Source of the DNA: Roseovarius mucosus
GTDB lineage: Bacteria; Pseudomonadota; Alphaproteobacteria; Rhodobacterales; Rhodobacteraceae
Reading direction: 5' to 3'
Length of the DNA stretch: 64,000 bases
Assembly (NCBI RefSeq): GCF_002080415.1
Contig: NZ_CP020474.1
Location: 2,989,501-3,053,500 of the forward strand
Shown here: piece by piece, positions 27,536-37,200 of the stretch
Position numbering within the stretch: the stretch's first letter is position 1
How the letters are laid out: each line of letters starts with the position of its first letter
The notes under the pieces: model-generated
What the model was told of the DNA's origin: nothing
Database searches by the model: none
Seen by the model: only the letters and a program-made list of their open reading frames with translations
Made by a program: the position numbers and the translations under genes

Positions 27536-28316
27536 TCCCGCCGGAGCAGCCATCGTCATCATGCTGCGTAGCCTCAAAATGCCCGGGATGGCGCAGGCCG
27601 TGGGCGATCTCATCGAGCAAGGGTCGCCCGCGTTCGTGTCCGCCATGCCGATCCTGTCGCAACTGCTCAAGGCCGAAATGGCCGAGCGGGAGGTGCGCTC
27701 GATCGCCTATCACATGAAGGCTGCCCGCTTCCCGGCATACAAGGACTTGTCCGCCTTCGACTTCGCGGCCAGTGAAATGCGGGAAGCTCTGGTCCGCCAG
27801 CTCCATCGATGCGAGTTCATGGATGCCGCTGAAAATGTGGTCCTGATCGGCGGTCCCGGCACGGGGAAATCGCATGTGGCTACGGCCCTCGGCATCCAAG
27901 CCATCGAACATCACCGCAAGCGCGTGCGCTTCTTCTCAACGGTCGAGTTGGTTAATGCCCTGGAGCAGGAAAAGGCTCAGGGCAAGGCCGGAAAGATTGC
28001 CGAGGCGCTGGTCAAAACCGACCTCGTGATCCTCGATGAGTTGGGATATTTGCCGTTCAGTGCCTCCGGCGGGGCCTTGCTCTTCCATCTTCTGAGCAAA
28101 CTCTACGAGCGCACCAGCGTCATCATAACCACCAACCTGAGCTTCGCCGAGTGGGCTACGGTCTTTGGTGACGCCAAAATGACCACCGCGCTGCTCGATC
28201 GCCTCACCCACCGCTGCCACATTCTGGAGACCGGCAATGACAGCTACCGCTTCAAGGCCAGCTCAGAAACAGCGAAAAAGAAACGGAAGGAAACACCAGC
28301 ATTGACGCCATCATGA
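27525..28316 (+). CDS. istB: IS21 helper ATPase IstB
   Basis: The ATG at 27525 is preferred over 27471 because AAGGGAGG precedes it and homologues start close to MRHDP; this gives 263 residues. It is a DnaC-like AAA+ ATPase with Walker [10 protein letters not shown] and Walker [10 protein letters not shown], plus a sensor region ([13 protein letters not shown]). The terminal basic tail (KKKRKE) is intact. A decayed copy of its 3' part occurs at the right edge (63604-63805). Confidence 0.95.
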   Translation: MRHDPAGAAIVIMLRSLKMPGMAQAVGDLIEQGSPAFVSAMPILSQLLKAEMAEREVRSIAYHMKAARFPAYKDLSAFDFAASEMREALVRQLHRCEFMDAAENVVLIGGPGTGKSHVATALGIQAIEHHRKRVRFFSTVELVNALEQEKAQGKAGKIAEALVKTDLVILDELGYLPFSASGGALLFHLLSKLYERTSVIITTNLSFAEWATVFGDAKMTTALLDRLTHRCHILETGNDSYRFKASSETAKKKRKETPALTPS

Positions 28317-28389
28317 TACGCAGAACATAACCACTGGGCGGGTCAGTTCTCGGTGACAATGCCGGGTCAATTCTCAGTGGCAATCAACA

Positions 28390-29157
28390 CCATCACCCTA
28401 ATCCGCAACAGACGCCTTGAACAAGGAAAAATATCCTAAAGATTGAGAATCTGGGGAGATTCTCGTCTATATCCGGTTGCCGTTGCCATAGTTGGGGGTG
28501 GGGGAGCCTTTGATCTTGCCTATGTGTCATTTGGGCCGCACCGTCTGGATTGCGGCCCGACTTAACCCTGTCCTGAGGTTGTTAACGGCGACCATGGGGA
28601 CGCTTTTAGAGCCGCCGCCTTGCCATCTCATCCCAACAAAAAAGACCACGCCGTTTCCGGCGTGGCCAAGTTGCATGTGGCGAGGCTCATGAGCAATCTT
28701 GCTTGAATTGTTGCAGGTACGACAATTCATCTCACACGCAACCTCAGCATGTCTGACTGTCGCGCCACGCCGCAAATCATCCTCCGGTCGCGGTCCTGAC
28801 TTTTTGTATAGCCTGATATCAAACCGTTAAGATTTAGAGCGCCTAATGTAACCAGAAGTAACAAAGGATAGGCTCGGGTAATGAGAGCGTCTGTCTAGGC
28901 GGTGTGTTTTCTTAGATTACCTTAACTCATGAGCACGCGGCTTTTGCCGCTAGGCTGCTAAGGTGGAACCTTGCTCTCTGGATGCGCCACGATGCATCGC
29001 TGCGGAAAAAGGCGCGTAAGCATGGCAATGTCCCGCGCTTTTGCGCCAATGTTACCGAATTGCACGGCTTTTGATCCTAAAGTTATCTACCTGAAGGCAG
29101 CGGCCTGCGCCATCATCTAGGTAGGTCTGACCCATTCCGTGCTTGAGGATGATTGCG
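28390..29157. other. Gene-free region with hairpins
   Basis: About 770 bp without a convincing coding frame. It contains a perfect 8-bp hairpin (GAGAATCT-GGGG-AGATTCTC, about 28445-28464) and a minus-strand terminator at 28646-28665. Otherwise nothing recognisable. Confidence 0.5.
28646..28665 (-). terminator. Strong minus-strand rho-independent terminator
   Basis: Read on the minus strand, CCACGCCG-GAAA-CGGCGTGG forms an 8-bp stem with a GAAA tetraloop, followed by TCTTTTTTG. No gene on the minus strand ends here, so it may end a small RNA or belong to a lost gene. Confidence 0.75.
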
Positions 29158-29778
29158 ATGAATAACCAAACGGCCTTCCCCTTTTCTCGTGATTTCGGGC
29201 GCACACGGCATCGGGTCGAGGTTGGTTCTGACTCTGACAGCGCGCAAATACTCAGTTTCCGAGATGCTTTAGATCAGAAACTTGAGCAGCGGCTCTTTCA
29301 TGAATGCGCGCTTCGTGAAGGTCACTCAGAGCACGGCACATTACCAAAGGAAGCGAAGGAAATGGCACCTGACGGCGCTTTTGTTACCCGCCAAGTTCTG
29401 TTTTTCGCACAGCCCTGTTTCAACACGCAGAACGTTGAACACTGGTTAGAAGGCATGTTTGATTTGCGTGTGATGGTCCCGAGAAACACCACATTCTATC
29501 ACGAGTGGCTGTTTCGTTACGCGGCTGAGGCTGGTCTGATTGTCATTGATAAAGACAGTTTTGGGGGCGAACAGTCTTCTTTTCAACGTTTCGCAAAGAT
29601 TGCGCGCGAGATGTGTGAAGAGGTGCCGATGATTGTCCTGTCCAGGGATTTTCGGGTCAACGACTTCAATCTGTCGTGGAGTGATAACTGGGATGTTTCC
29701 CTGCAGAGCCCGGTCTCTCAGCACTCGCTGAGCTTGGCGATTGAAGTCGCATCTGACATTGCCATCAATGGTAGGTAG
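29158..29778 (+). CDS. Unknown protein with possible degenerate receiver-like C-terminal half
   Basis: The ATG at 29158 is chosen because GAGG lies nine bases upstream; this gives 206 residues. No signal peptide or membrane segment. The first 80 residues are hydrophilic. The second half alternates short hydrophobic strands and helices (LRVMVPRN, AGLIVIDKDSFGG, VPMIVLSRDF, WDVSLQSPVSQHSLSLAIEVA), like the later strands of a CheY-type receiver with D in VIDKD in place of the phospho-acceptor. That is inference from pattern, and I do not recognise a family. It stands alone between IS21 and an IS5-type element. Confidence 0.6.
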   Translation: MNNQTAFPFSRDFGRTRHRVEVGSDSDSAQILSFRDALDQKLEQRLFHECALREGHSEHGTLPKEAKEMAPDGAFVTRQVLFFAQPCFNTQNVEHWLEGMFDLRVMVPRNTTFYHEWLFRYAAEAGLIVIDKDSFGGEQSSFQRFAKIAREMCEEVPMIVLSRDFRVNDFNLSWSDNWDVSLQSPVSQHSLSLAIEVASDIAINGR

Positions 29779-29870
29779 CGTTTTGCTTTTGCCCCTTGTT
29801 TCCTAGAGATCTGGACGGGGCATCAATACGTGGACACGGGTGTTGGGGTTCCAGTAGCCAATGCTCGTTA

Positions 29871-29921
29871 TTGCAGCGTCAGATTGCATGATAGCCCCAA
29901 GCCGCAAATCTGACGCTGCAA
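29871..29921. repeat. Perfect 15-bp inverted repeat
   Basis: TTGCAGCGTCAGATT and its exact complement AATCTGACGCTGCAA are separated by 21 bp. No T tract follows on either strand. It lies in the otherwise gene-free stretch 29779-30157 and may be a leftover IS or element end. Confidence 0.85.
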
Positions 29922-30157
29922 CTTTCTCATTAATAGTGCTGGGTGGTCAAATTATAGGTCCTTCTTGGTGACTGTTATTGACTGCCGAAACTGCCAGAGT
30001 ATGGGCGATTATGTGAAAGCCGAATGTGTGCGAACTTGCATCCCCGCACGCTTGCACTCGGGCCTCATGGCTGCTGCCTATCAGCCCTTCAAAGCCTAAA
30101 GGATTTTCACCAAACCTATACGAATGAGCATTCGAGATCGTGTTACAATGTGATCTA

Positions 30158-30994
30158 GGGTCTGTTGACGTTTAAGGATTCCCAAATCAGGGATTGAATG
30201 ATTCAAGGTTACCAAATGGGAGGTGACCTTGATCCGAATGACATTGACCGACACGCAATGGGCGATCATCGCCCCGCACTGTCTTGGCCGGGAATGTGAT
30301 CCCGGGCGCACCGGCCCCGATCCTCGGCTGTTCGTCGAAGCGGTGTTGTGGATTGTCCGCACGGGCTGTCCGTGGCGTGACTTGCCGAGCGAGTTCGGCA
30401 AGTGGAACTCTGTGTTCAAGCGGTTTCGTCGCTGGGTAAAGGCCGACGCATTCTATCGTATGTTCAGTGCCTTGGCCGAGGACGCGGACTTCGAATACGC
30501 GATGATCGACGGTTCTATCGTCAAGGTCCACCGCCACGGACAGGGCGCAAAAGGGGGACTCAGGGCCAGGCCATCGGGCGTTCTCGCGGCGGTATAACGA
30601 CCAAGATCATGGCCCTGACCGATGCGCTCGGCAACCTGGTCGACTTCCGCCTGCTGCCGGGGCAGGCCCACGATTTGCGCTGCACGGCGGCGCTGCTCGA
30701 AGGGCTGTCTTGCGGCCAGTTCCTCGCCGATCGCGCGTTCGACGCCAACTGGGTCCGCGAAGAGCTGGTGGGAGCCGGGATCGAACCGATCATTCCCCCC
30801 AAATCCAACCGCCGCTTTCCGGCAGACTTCGACCGCGACACCTACAAATGGCGGCACTTGATCGAGAATTTCTTCGGAAAGCTCAAAGAATTCAGGGGTA
30901 TCGCCACGCGCTGCTGCAAGACAGACAGCAGTTTCTCCGCCTTCATCGCCATCGCCGCGACAGTCATCCGTCTACGCTGACCGTCAACAAGCCC
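30158..30994 (+). mobile_element. IS5-family (IS427-like) element, copy 2 (837 bp)
   Basis: The ends GGGTCTGTTGACG and (reversed) GGGCTTGTTGACG are imperfect inverted repeats with TA outside both. It is the same family as the element at 24139-24976 but clearly diverged and in the opposite orientation. Confidence 0.87.
30229..30980 (+). CDS. IS5-family (IS427-like) transposase, probable -1 frameshift
   Basis: A TTG at 30229 behind GGGAGG aligns with the TTG start of the copy at 24904. The first frame (to 30597) contains [15 protein letters not shown] and [19 protein letters not shown] (first catalytic D). The second frame continues [12 protein letters not shown]...[13 protein letters not shown]...[12 protein letters not shown] (second D) and [16 protein letters not shown] (E), ending at 30980. 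The junction is the same AAAAGGGGG run as in the other copy, about 30547-30555. Both halves are free of stops, so the element may be active. Confidence 0.85.
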
Positions 30995-31091
30995 TAATCA
31001 AAATGGAGACTGCGACCTTTTGTACCGTTTGGGCATGTGTTTGGTTTGCCTTCGTCGTTAGTAGAGGTCGGTTTTGATCGGAGATACATCA

Positions 31092-31307
31092 ATGAGTGAC
31101 ACCATTAATTTAAGTTTCGATGAGTATCAGAAGTTTTCTCTCGGCTTAGAAAACCTGTTGAAAACCATTATAAAAATAGACGAAATTGTTCTTCCGCGTT
31201 CGATAGACGAAACTGCTCTTAACGAAATGGATGGCTTGATTATTCACCTCAGAGAAGAGGCGAAGATCCTCCTTCAGGACTTTAACGCAATACGGCATGT
31301 CAGATAA
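31092..31307 (+). CDS. Small hypothetical protein (71 aa)
   Basis: ATG at 31092 with GGAG eight bases upstream. The product is acidic and mainly helical (FDEYQKFSLGLENLLKTIIKI, LNEMDGLIIHLREEAKILLQDF), with no signal peptide or membrane segment. Not recognised. The clean ribosome-binding site and composition support a real gene. It is isolated between IS debris; nothing coding was seen in 31308-31578. Confidence 0.5.
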   Translation: MSDTINLSFDEYQKFSLGLENLLKTIIKIDEIVLPRSIDETALNEMDGLIIHLREEAKILLQDFNAIRHVR

Positions 31308-31578
31308 GCTAGAGTTGATCCCACTCGCAACACCTGGCTGGCTGACGGCAGCGTTTTCCTGCGGTTAGTTCGATATCTAATGGTCTTTCGGAGGTTGTGG
31401 GCGATTGCTTGCTTTGACATGGCTGGCACCCGCGCGATGTGATCCAGCCCCACCGGCGTGCTCCGGGCTTTGGTGGCGCCTTTGCCGTGTGCGTGCGCCT
31501 GGTTCAGGAATGCACGCAGAGGCGGCGCTAGATTTCCAACCAGTTAGTAGCCTTGTTTAGATGGATCAGGGGCTTGAT

Positions 31579-32160
31579 TCAGGCTGATAATTTCATTGCT
31601 TCTGTTTTGTTGGCGTAGACCTCATTGGGCGTCAATATGCCGTGCGTTGAGTGAGGGCGTTCGGAGTTATAGTAGCTCAGCCGCTTGCCGATCCCGGTCG
31701 CATTACTGAATTGGTCTCGAAGGCGTTCAGATAGACGCATTCGAACGTTAACGATCGCCAACGTCTTTCGATCATTCGGTTGTCACGCAATAGGCCTTTA
31801 CCGTCAATGCTGAACTTGACCTTCGCGTCCATCTTGGCGGCGCTGGTGAAGTCGCTGACCTGATCGCTGTTGAGGATTTCAGGCTTACTGTGTTTGGCGA
31901 GCGCTTCTTTCAAAGCTTTCACAAGAAAATCAGCGTCCATCCTGTTTGACAGCCGCCAGGCCGGCACCTTGCGGACTATACCAGTCCATAATCACGAACA
32001 AATACACAAAGCCCCGCCGCATCGGTATGTAAGTGATATTGGCACACCAGACCTGGTTGGGCCGGTCGATGACCATGGTGCGCGGCAGGTATCGCATTGG
32101 TTCTGACAGATTGGGACGTTTTCTGCTGGCGGTCGTCGCTGCTAAGATCACGGGTCACGC
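31579..32160 (-). pseudogene. IS3-family orfB (integrase) relic
   Basis: Segments in different frames read PNQVWCANITYIPMRRGF, then WRLSNRMDADFLVKALKEALAKHSKPEILNSDQ, then ERRWRSLTFECVYLNAFE, then YYNSERPHSTHGILTPNEVY. These are successive parts of an IS3-family DDE integrase, broken by at least two frameshifts and lacking its N-terminus. It lies just left of the surface-protein cluster. From 32161 to 32495 no gene is visible; the cluster's promoter should be there. Confidence 0.85.
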
Positions 32161-32495
32161 GGCGTCACTCCGCGCTGGAAAACATGGCGGAAAACTCCAG
32201 CTCGGCTGCGCACCGTTTTCGGGAAGCAAATCACTCTGACGAGAGACGGACAACGAATGCGCAGCAATTTTTGCGCAAACTTGCAGCTTCTGCACCAAAG
32301 GAAACTAAAGACTTCAAATGGATACTTATAGGTCGTCGCGTTTGCAAAGACTGACGCAAGGAACCCAATAGATACGATTTAGAGGCTTTTGCGGAATGTA
32401 AACTAGGGCGGAAATCCATCAAGTAAGCAGGGCAGTACAACGTGGTTGACCGCAGGTACCAAGGGGCCACTGCAACAAAAAGGTAAGCAAACGTG

Positions 32496-33086
32496 ATGTC
32501 TTTATGCGACGCTCTCTCGCGCAAGTTAGTCAACGTGGCCTGCTTAATTGGGGCTGTATGCAGCCCAGTTTCGGCAGGGTCGCAGACCCTTACATACAAT
32601 TCTAGCTGGGGTTTTCAGACGGCCAGCGATCGCGCAACCAAGATGTCCCGAGTCGACTTGGAACTGCGCAAAAAGGGTGGTTTCTACGACAGCTTTGAGA
32701 CCAATATTCTCTATGATGGGAATACATTTGTTACGTATGATTGCGTGGGCAGCAATTCAGAAGCCCGGGCAAATGACTCGGTAAACTCCCAATCCTCCCA
32801 GACGTCTTCTCCCTCCACAGGAGCAGACTTGGATGTATCGACTTCCGCATTAGGCAATGCTTCGGATGCCCTGGTGACGTCCAAAGCGAAGAGCACTAAT
32901 ACGCAGGACGCCTCCGGTGCAATTTCATCGGATACCTCCCTCAACCTGAAGAACAATACAGGGGTACTGAACGCCGGCGGTGGTAAGTCAGAGCAGACCA
33001 CGAGCCTTGTTCAGCAAAATGAGGGCACAGTGACCTCGTCGGCCGAGGGGGGGGGTCGGTTGCAATTTCTTTACGCCACGACCTGA
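32496..33086 (+). CDS. Small secreted protein, HfaA/CsgF-like
   Basis: ATG at 32496 with an AAAAGGT site upstream; 196 residues. A Sec signal (VACLIGAVCSPVSA) is probably cut before GSQ. The mature start (GSQTLTYNSSWGF) resembles the short N-terminal pore-binding segment of CsgF/HfaA-type proteins. A serine/threonine/asparagine-rich body with curlin-like phrases (NTQDASGAIS, SLVQQNEGTVTSSA) follows. It stands directly before the HfaB/CsgG-like gene, as hfaA does before hfaB in stalked bacteria. The likely role is an outer-membrane pore cap or surface anchor. The family call is tentative because similarity is by pattern and position. Confidence 0.5.
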   Translation: MSLCDALSRKLVNVACLIGAVCSPVSAGSQTLTYNSSWGFQTASDRATKMSRVDLELRKKGGFYDSFETNILYDGNTFVTYDCVGSNSEARANDSVNSQSSQTSSPSTGADLDVSTSALGNASDALVTSKAKSTNTQDASGAISSDTSLNLKNNTGVLNAGGGKSEQTTSLVQQNEGTVTSSAEGGGRLQFLYATT

Positions 33087-33125
33087 CTCGGTATCGGTAG
33101 GTCAGAAGGAATGAGTTACATCATT

Positions 33126-34103
33126 ATGCGGAAAGCTGGACGCCGCGTATTCGCGAATTGTCCCCTAAAGTCTGTAGCGGTCTTGGCATTTTTTGCATTG
33201 GCTGCTTGTGAAGGTACAGGGGCTACTGAACTGCATGTTTTCCCGAAGGACTCTCGCGTCATCACTGGGCCGAACGTCACAAAGAATACGACGCCTGTGA
33301 CACCTGCCTTCACGTGTCTCGCAAGCAAAATCAAGGCAAAGGACAAGCGCAAACTTCGGATCACATCGGGTGAAGTCCTTGATTTAACAGGGAAGTACTT
33401 GGAGAATGAAGGCGGCAGTATTGTCACCAAGGGCGGTGCTCATATGGTGATGTCTGCCTTGGGAAAACTCGGAGATGCGATCATCCTTCTGGAGCGGGTG
33501 GATACGCTCATCGCCGACAAGGAGCTCCAGTACATGGATCGCCGCCAGCTCGGCGATGGAGGAGAGCATATTGTTCCCGGCGAGGCGGCTGAAGTGCCAT
33601 GGTTACCGTATTTTGGTGGGACTGTGCTCCAGACCGACTACTACATTGCTGGTGCAATTACCGAGCTCAACTTCAACATTTCGTCAAAGGGTGGCGAGGT
33701 TGGGTTTGCCGGTTTCGGCGTCAAGGCAAGTGCGCTTACGATGAACGTGGCCGTCGACTTGCGGATCGTTGATGCGAAGTCGATGGAGGTCATCAGCACA
33801 ACAAGCCTGCAGAAGCAAATCATCGGCGAAGAAATCGGGGCCGACGTTTTCCGTTTCTTTGGTGACTATCTGTTTGATCTCAATACAGGACGCCGCACAC
33901 AGGAGCCCATCCAACTCGCCGTGCGCACGACGCTGGAGTTGGCCGTGATTGAACTCATCGCGACACTCACAAAAGCAGATCCGTCTTCGTGCATTCAGAG
34001 TGCCGAAGATGCTTTGTCTGCGATCGCAACCCCGGAGCGCGCGGACCCGGTTGTCGCAGCGCCAGCCGGTGTCAAACCGCCCACTGACCGCGTGAGGTCA
34101 TGA
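33126..34103 (+). CDS. hfaB: CsgG/HfaB-family outer-membrane secretion lipoprotein
   Basis: About 325 residues if started at ATG 33126; ATG 33111 sits directly against AGAAGGA and is less likely. A lipoprotein signal with lipobox LAAC is visible (FFALAACEGTG). CsgG-type hallmarks follow: LTGKYLENEGGSIVTKGGAHMVMSAL, LLERVDTLIADKELQYMDRRQ, DYYIAGAITELNFN, a glycine-rich hairpin (GGEVGFAGFGVKA), VAVDLRIVDAKSMEVISTTS and DVFRFFGDYLF. CsgG and HfaB form nonameric outer-membrane pores exporting unfolded amyloid or adhesin subunits. The four giant repeat proteins downstream are its probable substrates. The 3' end of this gene is duplicated as relics at 45441 and 50915. Confidence 0.85.
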   Translation: MRKAGRRVFANCPLKSVAVLAFFALAACEGTGATELHVFPKDSRVITGPNVTKNTTPVTPAFTCLASKIKAKDKRKLRITSGEVLDLTGKYLENEGGSIVTKGGAHMVMSALGKLGDAIILLERVDTLIADKELQYMDRRQLGDGGEHIVPGEAAEVPWLPYFGGTVLQTDYYIAGAITELNFNISSKGGEVGFAGFGVKASALTMNVAVDLRIVDAKSMEVISTTSLQKQIIGEEIGADVFRFFGDYLFDLNTGRRTQEPIQLAVRTTLELAVIELIATLTKADPSSCIQSAEDALSAIATPERADPVVAAPAGVKPPTDRVRS

Positions 34104-34118
34104 AGCGAACAGGAATTC

Positions 34119-34152
34119 GTTGTGTCCCGGTGATGTTTATCCCGGACACAAC
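34119..34152 (+). promoter_or_regulatory. Conserved leader hairpin before giant protein gene A
   Basis: GTTGTGTCC and GGACACAAC form a 9-bp stem, extendable past one mismatch, around a 10-nt loop. It lies 91 bp before the start at 34243, with no T tract. The same hairpin precedes genes C and D. Confidence 0.6.
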
Positions 34153-34242
34153 CAAAAGAGGTTCGGCGCACGCGATGTGCCGTGCGGGGACGGCTGCCAG
34201 AGGGCAGATACCCAAAAAATTCCAACCAACAGGAGATTCCTA

Positions 34243-37200
34243 ATGACAGCTTATAGAAACAGTCCCCTTCAAAGGGCGAGCCTTATGGCGCGCCTTTTGG
34301 GTGGGGCCAGTCTTGCGGTGCTTGCAACCTACGGTCCGGCAATGGCGCAGGCGGTCAACATTACCATTGACAGCGCGCAGGTCGCGCCAGCGAGTGCCTT
34401 TACGGCTGCCAATGTGACCGGATTTGAAACCGTCGCAAACAGCACGCAGGACTCGCGCGCCGCAGTCACCGCCTCCATTGTCAGCGGTGTGCTGAACTCC
34501 GACATCGCGGGCTCCGGCTCAAGTGCTGTCGGCATTGAAGATAACGCCCTGACCGCAACGGCAACAGGCAACGTGTTCACCCTTGATGCCGATCAACTCG
34601 GCTCGGACGGCGGTGGTGCTGCCGGTACCCTCGCGACACTGAGCGGCCAGTTTGCAGACGGTACCGTTTCCACGGCGATCACAGGCTCCAGCCTGACCAT
34701 CGATGGGACAGGTGATGCGACAGCGACCTCTCTCGCGGCCAGCGACAACACGCTTTCTGCAACCACGACCGTGAACAACGCGACTTCCGTCTTCTCCGAC
34801 ACGATATCTGCTGATCTGGCTGGCGATCTCGCCCAGGCTCAAGCAGCGTTCATTACTTCGCCGATCACGTTGACCGGTGGGGATCTGACGGCTCAGCAAT
34901 TGCTGTCGGTCGAAGGTGGCGGCAGCGTTGTTGCCAGCACGCAAGCCGTTGAAGGCGCTGGTCTGGCGTCGACCGCCACGATCACGGGGTCCGGCATCTC
35001 GGTCTCGCTTGGGGATCTTGACGCGACCGGCTCTGCGCTGTCTGTCGATGGCAACGATATCCGCGCGTCCCTGACCGGCAACCGCGCCAGCATCGGTACG
35101 GACCTGACCGTGGATACCACGTTCGACAACACGGCTGCCGTGCTGACACAGCAGCAGTTGGGCGATGGGACAACAGATGTTGGTCTGGTTTCGACAGCCG
35201 ATACCTCGACCTTGTCTGTTGCGTTGGACAATGCCACCGGTTCCAGCCTGACCGTGTCGTCGAACACTATCGGGGCACAGGCCAATGGTAACGTCGCAAC
35301 GCTCAGCGGCGCCGGGGCAGGTGCCACTGTTGCCGATGGCACGTTCCTGCGCGTGGACGCCAACACCATTTCGTCGAATACGGCCGGAGGCGAGATCAAC
35401 AACGATCTGAACTCCGTTGTCACGTTTGACGACGGCGCTGCAGCGAACCCTGGTTTCGGCTTTGTTGCCGGCTCGCAGCAGGCGATCGAAAGCACCGCGG
35501 CAAATGCAGGCACGATCCAAGCTTCCAGCGATGGCAACAGCCTGTCTGTAACGGCAGCTGATTCAGCTGCCCTTGGGGGTGCATTGTCCGGGTCGAACAT
35601 CTCGGTCACGGACAACACCGCTTTTGCCTTGGCATCCGCCAACACCGGGGGCACTGCAATTGACCTGAGCGCAACCAGCATCACGGCGACCGCCGGTCTG
35701 GCCAGCGATCAAACGCTGCGTGGCACGGATGTAGACGCGCTTTTGGGTGATACGGGCGCATTCGCGCTGTCTGTGACGGCTGAAGGTGATGTGACATCCT
35801 CGTCGATCCTAGTCGATGGCAACCTGTCTGTGGCAGAGGCCAGCGGCAACACCGGCCAAACGCTTTTGCGCGCAGATGCCGACACCGCTCTGCTGTCCAA
35901 CACCTCAACGGATCGCGGCACGGGGACAGTTGACACCGAAACCACCGACTCGGCTGCCACGGCCACAACTGTCGACGCCGACTTCGGCGTGTCCGCCAAC
36001 CAGGCCATCGTCGGTTCTGACGTTGCCTCAACGGCCGTCTCGTCCTTTGGTGTCACAATCGGTGAAACGGGGATCGCTTCCAACGACGCGGGTGCCATCG
36101 ACGCCAGCACAATTTCCTTGTCGAGCAACGTGCAGCAGGCCACCACCAGCGGCAACACGTTGACCAACAGGATTGATCTGGACGCCAACGTGATCGGTGC
36201 CTTGGATACTGTTGGGCCAGTATTCGCTGACAACAGCTCGGCTGTTTCGTCTCTCGTGTCGTTGCAAAGCATCGATTCGGCGACATCCGCCGCGTCGACT
36301 ACGACCCTGTTTCTGCGCCAGGATGATTTTGCCACCGCGGACACAACCTCGATCAATGCATCTTCGCTGGCAATCGGTGCAAACCAGAACCGGTCAACCA
36401 CCACGGCCAACCGTGTCACCAACATGTTGGACGTGACCGCGGATACCGCGATCATCGGGGCTGATAGCCTCAGCGGTCGCGCAAACGTGGAAACCACCGC
36501 CACGGGTGCGATTGGATTTGCAGCAGGCACAAGCGGCCTGACGAATTTCCAAGTGAACTCCGGGGCGACCGTCGACGCGACGACCACTGCAAACGCGGGC
36601 ATCAGGGCAGGTGGGGCCGGTGCAACCGTTGCCAGCCTGGCAGACTCGTCCGCGTCAATCTCGGACAACATCACAACCGCCTCTGGGGCCTCCAACATCG
36701 GCGCGTCGTCCATCACGTTGAATGCCGGAACCGAAACCACCTCGAATGCAGCGCTGACCAGCGTCCAGGACAGCAGTGCAGACGTGACGGCAGCCTCGAC
36801 CTTTGATGTGGGCACTGCTCCCGCCACAGGGATCAATCTGACAGGCGCAGTCTCTGACTCGACCGTTGGCGTGGACAACAACGTGACCGTTTCGTCGGCG
36901 ATGGGCAACCAGAACGCAAATACCGTGTCGGTCACGGCCACCACCATCGATCGTGCGAGTTCAACTTTGGCTGGCAACAACAATCTTTTTTTTGCAGCGG
37001 CAGACTCTGCCGATGTCAGAGCCGAATTTGCCGCGCTGAACGTACAGTCACAGACGGGCAATATTTCTTCTACCGGCGTGGTGGATGGTTTGATTGGCAT
37101 TAACGTTGCAACAGGCAGTAATGCCGATCTGATCAACAGCAGTGCCACGCTGGACGGCAACGTTCTGCAGTCGGATGCGATGTCGAACCTTGCAACCAAC

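Larger units (their letters stand above)
25884..28389 (+). mobile_element. Complete IS21-family element (2,506 bp) with 7-bp target duplication
   Basis: The terminal inverted repeats start TGTTGATTGCCACTGAGAAT. Related subterminal copies (CACTGAGAATTGACCC) lie near the left end, and similar ones lie at the right end. CCATCAC directly flanks both sides (25877-25883 and 28390-28396). istA and istB are intact. Confidence 0.95.
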
